The notes under the pieces were generated by a model. The model worked only from the letters and a program-made list of their open reading frames with translations, did no database searches and had not been told where the DNA came from. A stretch of DNA of 64,000 nt from Rhyzopertha dominica. Taxonomy: Eukaryota; Arthropoda; Insecta; Coleoptera; Bostrichidae. The stretch is from the NCBI GenBank assembly GCA_025024175.1, contig QCXZ01000001.1, positions 39,798,942-39,862,941 on the forward strand. Direction: 5' to 3'. The translations under genes were made by a program, and so were the position numbers. Below, piece by piece: positions 59,440 through 64,000 of the stretch; the stretch's first letter is position 1, and each line of letters starts with the position of its first letter.

Positions 59440-60400
59440 TATCCGGGCTTCTCTTCGGCGATGCTGTTGCCGTTATGCGGGTAGCGGTGCGGCAATGTAA
59501 TATCAGCATACTACAAGAGCAGAAACGAGGTGTCCTAAACGCTTGTTTGTTCGAAAGCTCCTTTCGTCGTGCTGTACTCAGCAATAAAGTTTTACATGAA
59601 TGTGGTAATGGCATCAATTGCCGGGTCTGGAGCCAGTACGTGGGCACACCGACTGCTACTGGTAAAACTAAGAGAATGCAGAGAGGAGTCATTGTTCGGG
59701 TGGCTGGGGCCTTTTCGACGGTGTCCTTCGAGGCCCTAGCTGTCCTGATGGATACGATCCCCATGGACATAAGAAGGCGGACAGCGTGCTACTGGCTGCG
59801 GAAGGGGAGATTAGATAAAGTGCAGAGGGTGCTGGGTGTGCAGGCAGGCACAAAGCGAGAGGTGTGGGACGTGGTGATGCAGGAATGGCAAAGAAAATTG
59901 GAAAGTAGCCAGAAAGGCGCAAAAGTGCGGATGTTTTCCCGAGAAAACGCAGACAATATAATGCCGACGAGAGGACTTGTACATTTCCTGTCGGGCCACG
60001 GTTCCTACCCACAGAACCTACACCGTTTTGGAAGAAGAGCATCTACAAAATGTGAGTGCGGCGAACTCGCAACTCTCGAGCGTACAGTGTACCCCTGCGC
60101 CTTGGCTAACCTAGGGGGTACAAGAGCTGAGGAGGCGGCTGGGTACTGTGGACACCGCGGCAATACTGAGAGATCCGCAAAAACTGGAAGTACTTTGTAA
60201 CCTGGCGTATGAGGTGTCCGGATCAGAGTTCGAGTGTTACAGAGGAGTACGGTAAATACGGAATGGGGTAGAAGGTCCGGGTTCCGTAGGATCGTCACAC
60301 TGGCGATTCGTCTGGATAGGTCGGACCAATAATCAACCGGCAAGGTGGGTGCTCGGGAGAGGATATCGTTCTGGGCGCAATAAAAATCCTAGACACTGCT
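59440..60400 (+). pseudogene. R1-clade LINE ORF2 C-terminal fragment
   Basis: The open stretch 59475-60200 has MQRGVIVRVAGAFSTVSFEA (the QR-x-x-L…AYRT-x-S-x-EAL block downstream of RT in R1-clade elements), then FLSGHGSYPQNLHRFGR and a zinc-binding end CECGEL…YPCA in which the usual His is missing. Only the C-terminal third of ORF2 is present, as expected for 5'-truncated LINE insertions. It lies in the same orientation as the host lipase gene and inside its second intron. Confidence 0.8.
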
Positions 60401-61868
60401 AAGTGCGCGAAATTTATAACATGGAGAAATTATTTTGGGGATAGTACAACCCGTTATTAATTGTCAGGCAACGGGTTGCATGCTTGTGGTTATAAATGAA
60501 AAAGAAAAAAATTAAAGTACTCTGGGCGTTGGTGCTCATATCTGATCTGCAACAATCATGTTAATGGTAATGGTGATGTTGAGGTGGCAATTGTGTTAAT
60601 TGTGACGAAACTAAAATTTTGAACTTCCCACCAAAAGTTGTACAGTTATTAAGAAGTTATGTCCGGCGCTGTACCAAAGCCAAGATGCGCTACCATATTC
60701 GTAGAATTGCATTAAACTATGATAAAAAATGACATTAATAACAGATATTGTTTCACGATTGAGAAAAGCGACACCGTCATAGCTGTGCAGAATACTGAAA
60801 TAGGGGAAGTGTGGTGGGCTAGGTGTTGCCGGTTTCGCGCATCAGCTGAGTCGTTTGTTGGCACTGCTACGGACATTAACGTGCCGCATCGAACGATGAT
60901 GTAATGTACTCTTCTCCCGATCGTCGGAGAATGTGACATTAATAAACAAGACCTGCCTGTCGCCGGTTCAAACCAGGATCGTTTCTTATTGGCGGATGTT
61001 AACAGAGATGTTACAAGGTCATAAAATTTTCTGGTCATTAGCACTACCATTTTACCTTAACATTAACAGTACCATCATTGTGAACGCCTATGTTCTGGTT
61101 ACCATCTTAACATCTCGTTGCACATGGTATTTAGACGATGGTACTTCCATTATTCTGTTGTTCATGAAGTTTTTTTTCCAAGAAAATGGCGATCATTCTG
61201 ACCAACAACAATGATCATAAGTGTAGACGTTGATTCGTCTGACTTTTAGTGTTTTGTCTAAAACGTTTGCACTCATTTATGTTTGTCCGGGAGTTGCTAT
61301 TTGTTGTTATTTTTTTTGCAATCGTCTTGCTTTTGTTAACGTATTTATTACTAACCAACACCGCGTCTTAGGCCCTGGTTGACCTGTAAAATCAAAAGTA
61401 ACGGACGTTAATAAAAAGCGAGCCAAGCAAGCGACGGTCTGCTCTTTCTAACACGAATGTATCGCTTTCGTATAACTTGACGTTTGGCTAGATTAATGTA
61501 CGTAATCGTCGTTTATTGTACTGGAAAATTAAGAAGTTACTGCTGTTACCTGTGACTACCACGAGCATCGTTGATTCTTCAAAAACGTTATTAATCGTAG
61601 AATACGCTATGGAAAATCACATTATGAGTTTAAATTGCAAACGAAACTCATTTGACAGTTAAAACAAGTGACAGTCAGGTGATAGTTTGGCTTGTTGCAC
61701 CAGCATTGCGANGTACGTATACGATGACAAAAACCACCACCCACCCACTTGACTCGTTTTTTATTAACGCCTTTATTTGTTCACGATTTGCATTAAAATA
61801 ACGGTTATTTCCATTGTTGGTATTAATACCGCTAGACCTCTAAAACAGTCGTGGTTTTAATAATAACA

Positions 61869-62203
61869 AAATTACGTCTATGCTATGTTGCTCGCGTCAA
61901 AACAATATGTGGACAGCTGTTTAGCTTATAAAGCTTTCTCAGCACAGCTATAACCATGCCATTTAGTGGCAATACGATATCATGCAATCGCATCTGTGCA
62001 TGGAAAATTAATCTGAAAGGTAGCCAACCATGCTNTTGGCGTTAAAATGGGCAGATGTTCCCAACGACGATTTCTGCAAAGAGTGCAGTTCTCAAGCATA
62101 ATATTAACAAAATTACGGTTATGGCATGTCGCTTGCGTCAAAACAATCTGTGGACAGTTGTTTTGACTTATAAAGCCTCTTCAGCACAGCTATAGTCCCA
62201 ACG
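61869..62203 (-). repeat. composite of MITE copies in lipase intron 2
   Basis: 61869-61952 and 62104-62203 are reverse-orientation partial copies of the 47400-47529 MITE (shared TCAAAACAATNTGTGGACAG… and AGCACAGCTATA). Between them, 61953-62103 is a copy of the TGCCATCTAGTGGCAA family (CATGCCATTTAGTGGCAATAC … GCAGTTCTCAAGCATAAT). The same two repeats are adjacent at 47257-47529. Confidence 0.7.
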
Positions 62204-62290
62204 CGGACTGCACAACACATCATAGATCTGACTTCTCCTTATATACGCTAAGGTAGGCGATGTGCATGCGAGCATTAGAATGTGGATATC

Positions 62291-62369
62291 ACCTTGCCAT
62301 CTAGTGGCAATACGGTATCATCCACTCGTCTCTGTGGAGAACTAACGTATTGCCACTAGATGGCATGGT
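62291..62369. mobile_element. 79-bp MITE, 24-bp inverted repeats
   Basis: ACCTTGCCATCTAGTGGCAATACG at 62291-62314 and its reverse complement with one mismatch at 62346-62369, around a 31-base centre (GTATCATCCACTCGTCTCTGTGGAGAACTAA). The centre matches the start of the longer copies at 47.3 and 62.0 kb, so it is a minimal deletion derivative and shows what the true ends of this family look like. Confidence 0.75.
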
Positions 62370-62445
62370 ATTATTTACACTCTAATTCTCGCAGTTCTGG
62401 TTTAGTCGACGGATTGTGCATTTATTACATCCTTCTGGAAAGAAT

Positions 62446-62519
62446 CCATCCAGTTTGTAGCCTGCTTAGGCCATTGAATTATGTAAATCAAACAAACAAG
62501 CAGGCTACAAACTGGATGG
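62446..62519. repeat. perfect 22-bp hairpin with 30-base loop
   Basis: CCATCCAGTTTGTAGCCTGC-TT (62446-62467) and its exact reverse complement (62498-62519). It lies in the lipase intron, so it would be transcribed. Confidence 0.9.
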
Positions 62520-62827
62520 GGATAAGTCTATTAGGTAATATAATGGTATCCTTTTCTTCTATGAAACGGCGCAAACCGCAAGCCAAAGTGACAGACAGTG
62601 TTCTTGTTTAATAACGAATGCATGAAAAATCCAATAAGTTTCTTATTAAAATAATAAACCTGGTATGCATTTCTAGTGTAAACGGATATTCCCCACGTTT
62701 AAAAATATTTTTTTGAATAAGCATTTGTTTTCTGGAAAAATCCGGCGTGAAACATTTTTGTTGCATTTTGATATCTTTAATACACGATAAACAAAAATAA
62801 CAAACTGTTTAACGTTTTTCACCGTAG

Positions 62828-63202
62828 GCAACACAATAGGCGATTTTCTTGTGCTGGTGAANGATTACCTGGAAATCGGTTTTGAATTCTTTCGTATCTA
62901 CGGTCATTCGATGGGAGCACAGGTGTCTGGTTTCAGTGGTAGGAGGATTCAGGAAGCAGCCAATTCCACCATTGCAAAAATAATTGCCATGGATCCAGCG
63001 GGTCCGTTATACTCTGACCTGTATAGGATAGAAAAAACAGATGCCAATGTGGTCGAAGTGATTCATTCGGACATGGGTGGCTTCGGTTATGATGGCGAAA
63101 TAGGTACCATAGACTTCTATCCGAATGGAGGAAGGGCTGTGCAACCAGGGTGTCCGAGTATAGCCGAAAGCATCATAGATTATTATGAAAATGACACATA
63201 TA
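62828..63202 (+). CDS. secreted lipase, exon 3 (nucleophile and acid residues); gene continues past the window
   Basis: Follows CACCGTAG and ends before GTAAGT (63203). Encodes 125 residues: RIYGHSMGAQVSGFSG with the nucleophile Ser in G-x-S-x-G; IAMDPAGPLY with the catalytic Asp; VVEVIHSD; IDFYPNGG; and QPGCPS. These are consecutive hallmarks of the pancreatic-lipase family. The catalytic His (in a CSH motif) is expected just after QPGC, on the next exon, which is not in the window. One N at about 62863 makes one residue Lys or Asn. Phase 1 at both ends matches exons 1 and 2. Confidence 0.9.
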
Positions 63203-64000
63203 GTAAGTACTTTTTACTAAGTTGCTACATTATTATGTATTCTTCAACAGAATTGCAAGCAATATTGGATGTTACATGTTAACCGATGTGATGATTAATT
63301 CTTTTTACCATATGCCGTCTACGTTGTGATCTGATCTTGCAAGGACAAGATGGTGACCTAGAAGCTCTATGCCAAACTTGAACGGATGAATAATGATGAT
63401 ATTCTAAGTAAAAAATGTTATATGAACATGTTTTTTTTCTTTTATAAGTATAAGTTGTAAGCATTCGCATTATTTATGTTAAAAATGCAATTGGAAATTC
63501 CCCAGTTACCATTGAATCATTATTTGGGAATTTACCTAAGTTGGTTTTAAATGATTACTTAATTGTCAAATCCATATTTATTTGTCAAAATCACAAAGTT
63601 TTTCTAAATTAGCAATTATGTATGAATTTTCGACTGCAGAATATGCAGAAATTATTTACACCTATGGATTAAGTAATAATAAATGCAAGCCATCTAATAA
63701 GAAACGATCCAAATTTTGTACAGCACATAACACGGTCTTTAGTTCGAAGATGTGAAACTTGTATTCTAGCGGAAGGTGGATATTTTGAGCAGTTTATATA
63801 ATTTATATTTAGATTTTTATTAAAAATGTTTTAGGCAAATGTAAATAATTAAAATGCTTATAACTTCAAAACTAAAAGAAATAGGACATATGTACGTATA
63901 ACATCTTTTACTTAGAATATCATCATTATTCATCTGTTCAAGTTTGGCATACAGCTTATAGATCACCCTGTATAGCATTTGGTATTAAGAATTTTATACT
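63203..64000 (+). other. lipase intron 3 (start only)
   Basis: Begins GTAAGTAC. No acceptor followed by a CSH-coding exon appears before the window ends. Near 63925-63975 is a repeat fragment ending TAGATCACCCTGTATAG, the inverted form of ACAGGGTGT-type ends. Confidence 0.6.

Larger units (their letters stand above)
59072..62827 (+). other. lipase intron 2, rich in transposon debris
   Basis: GTAAGG … CCGTAG, about 3.76 kb. It holds the R1-clade LINE tail at 59440-60400, several copies of two MITE families at 61.87-62.37 kb and the perfect hairpin at 62446-62519. From 60400 to 61860 I see nothing definable. Confidence 0.75.

Noticed and set aside
59408..60343. Several minus-strand ORFs opposite the R1-clade fragment
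   Set aside because: They overlap the recognisable LINE frame on the + strand and have no family pattern of their own; caused by the locally higher GC content.

Overview
The window looks like intergenic and intronic DNA from an insect, or at least an arthropod. It is AT-rich, has low gene density and is dominated by transposable elements of typically insect type: BEL/Pao and Ty3/gypsy LTR elements, jockey-like and R1-clade LINEs, a Penelope-like relic, hAT elements and MITEs, THAP-associated DNA transposons and a satellite array. Codon structure, introns with GT/AG borders and TATA spacing are eukaryotic. I cannot name the species. Only one host gene can be supported: a secreted lipase of the pancreatic-lipase fold, whose first three exons lie on the + strand at 56439-63202. 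It runs off the right edge before the exon carrying the catalytic histidine.

Layout. 1-4847: an LTR retrotransposon (5' LTR cut by the window edge) with one intact gag-like ORF and no recognisable pol. 4848-12800: mostly featureless, with a degraded hAT-type zinc finger (6690-7037) and a TA-flanked MITE (7676-8034). 12.8-20 kb: repeat debris, including one copy of a THAP-like element that recurs inverted at 47.8-48.5 kb, and a Penelope-like reverse transcriptase relic (18.2-18.7 kb). 20033-20814: a short hAT derivative with perfect 8-bp target duplications. 22542-28276: a structurally complete BEL/Pao element on the - strand with 5-bp target duplications, young LTRs, a tRNA-Tyr-like primer site and several broken frames. 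29627-30010: a hAT-like MITE. 30205-33682: a 3.5-kb element with ~470-bp inverted arms that themselves carry coding sequence, enclosing a decayed protein of a family I recognise by conserved blocks but cannot name. 33867-34020: an intact THAP-type first exon. 37.1-40.7 kb: a degenerate THAP, a jockey-like LINE fragment and a foldback structure. 42.46-46.7 kb: LINE scrap followed by a gypsy element that lost nearly all of gag. 47.2-48.5 kb: MITEs and the inverted THAP-like copy. 52.3-55.4 kb: two adjacent tandem arrays, a degenerate 119-bp array followed by a homogeneous 131-bp satellite. 56.4 kb to the end: the lipase gene, whose introns hold an R1-clade LINE tail, several MITEs and a perfect 22-bp hairpin.

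The genes do not form a pathway; apart from the lipase, the coding matter is selfish DNA at various stages of decay. The most unusual items are the long-arm element at 30.2-33.7 kb with coding arms, the gag-only LTR element at the left edge, the THAP-like element present twice in inverted orientation, and the satellite whose unit carries a UUCG-type hairpin.
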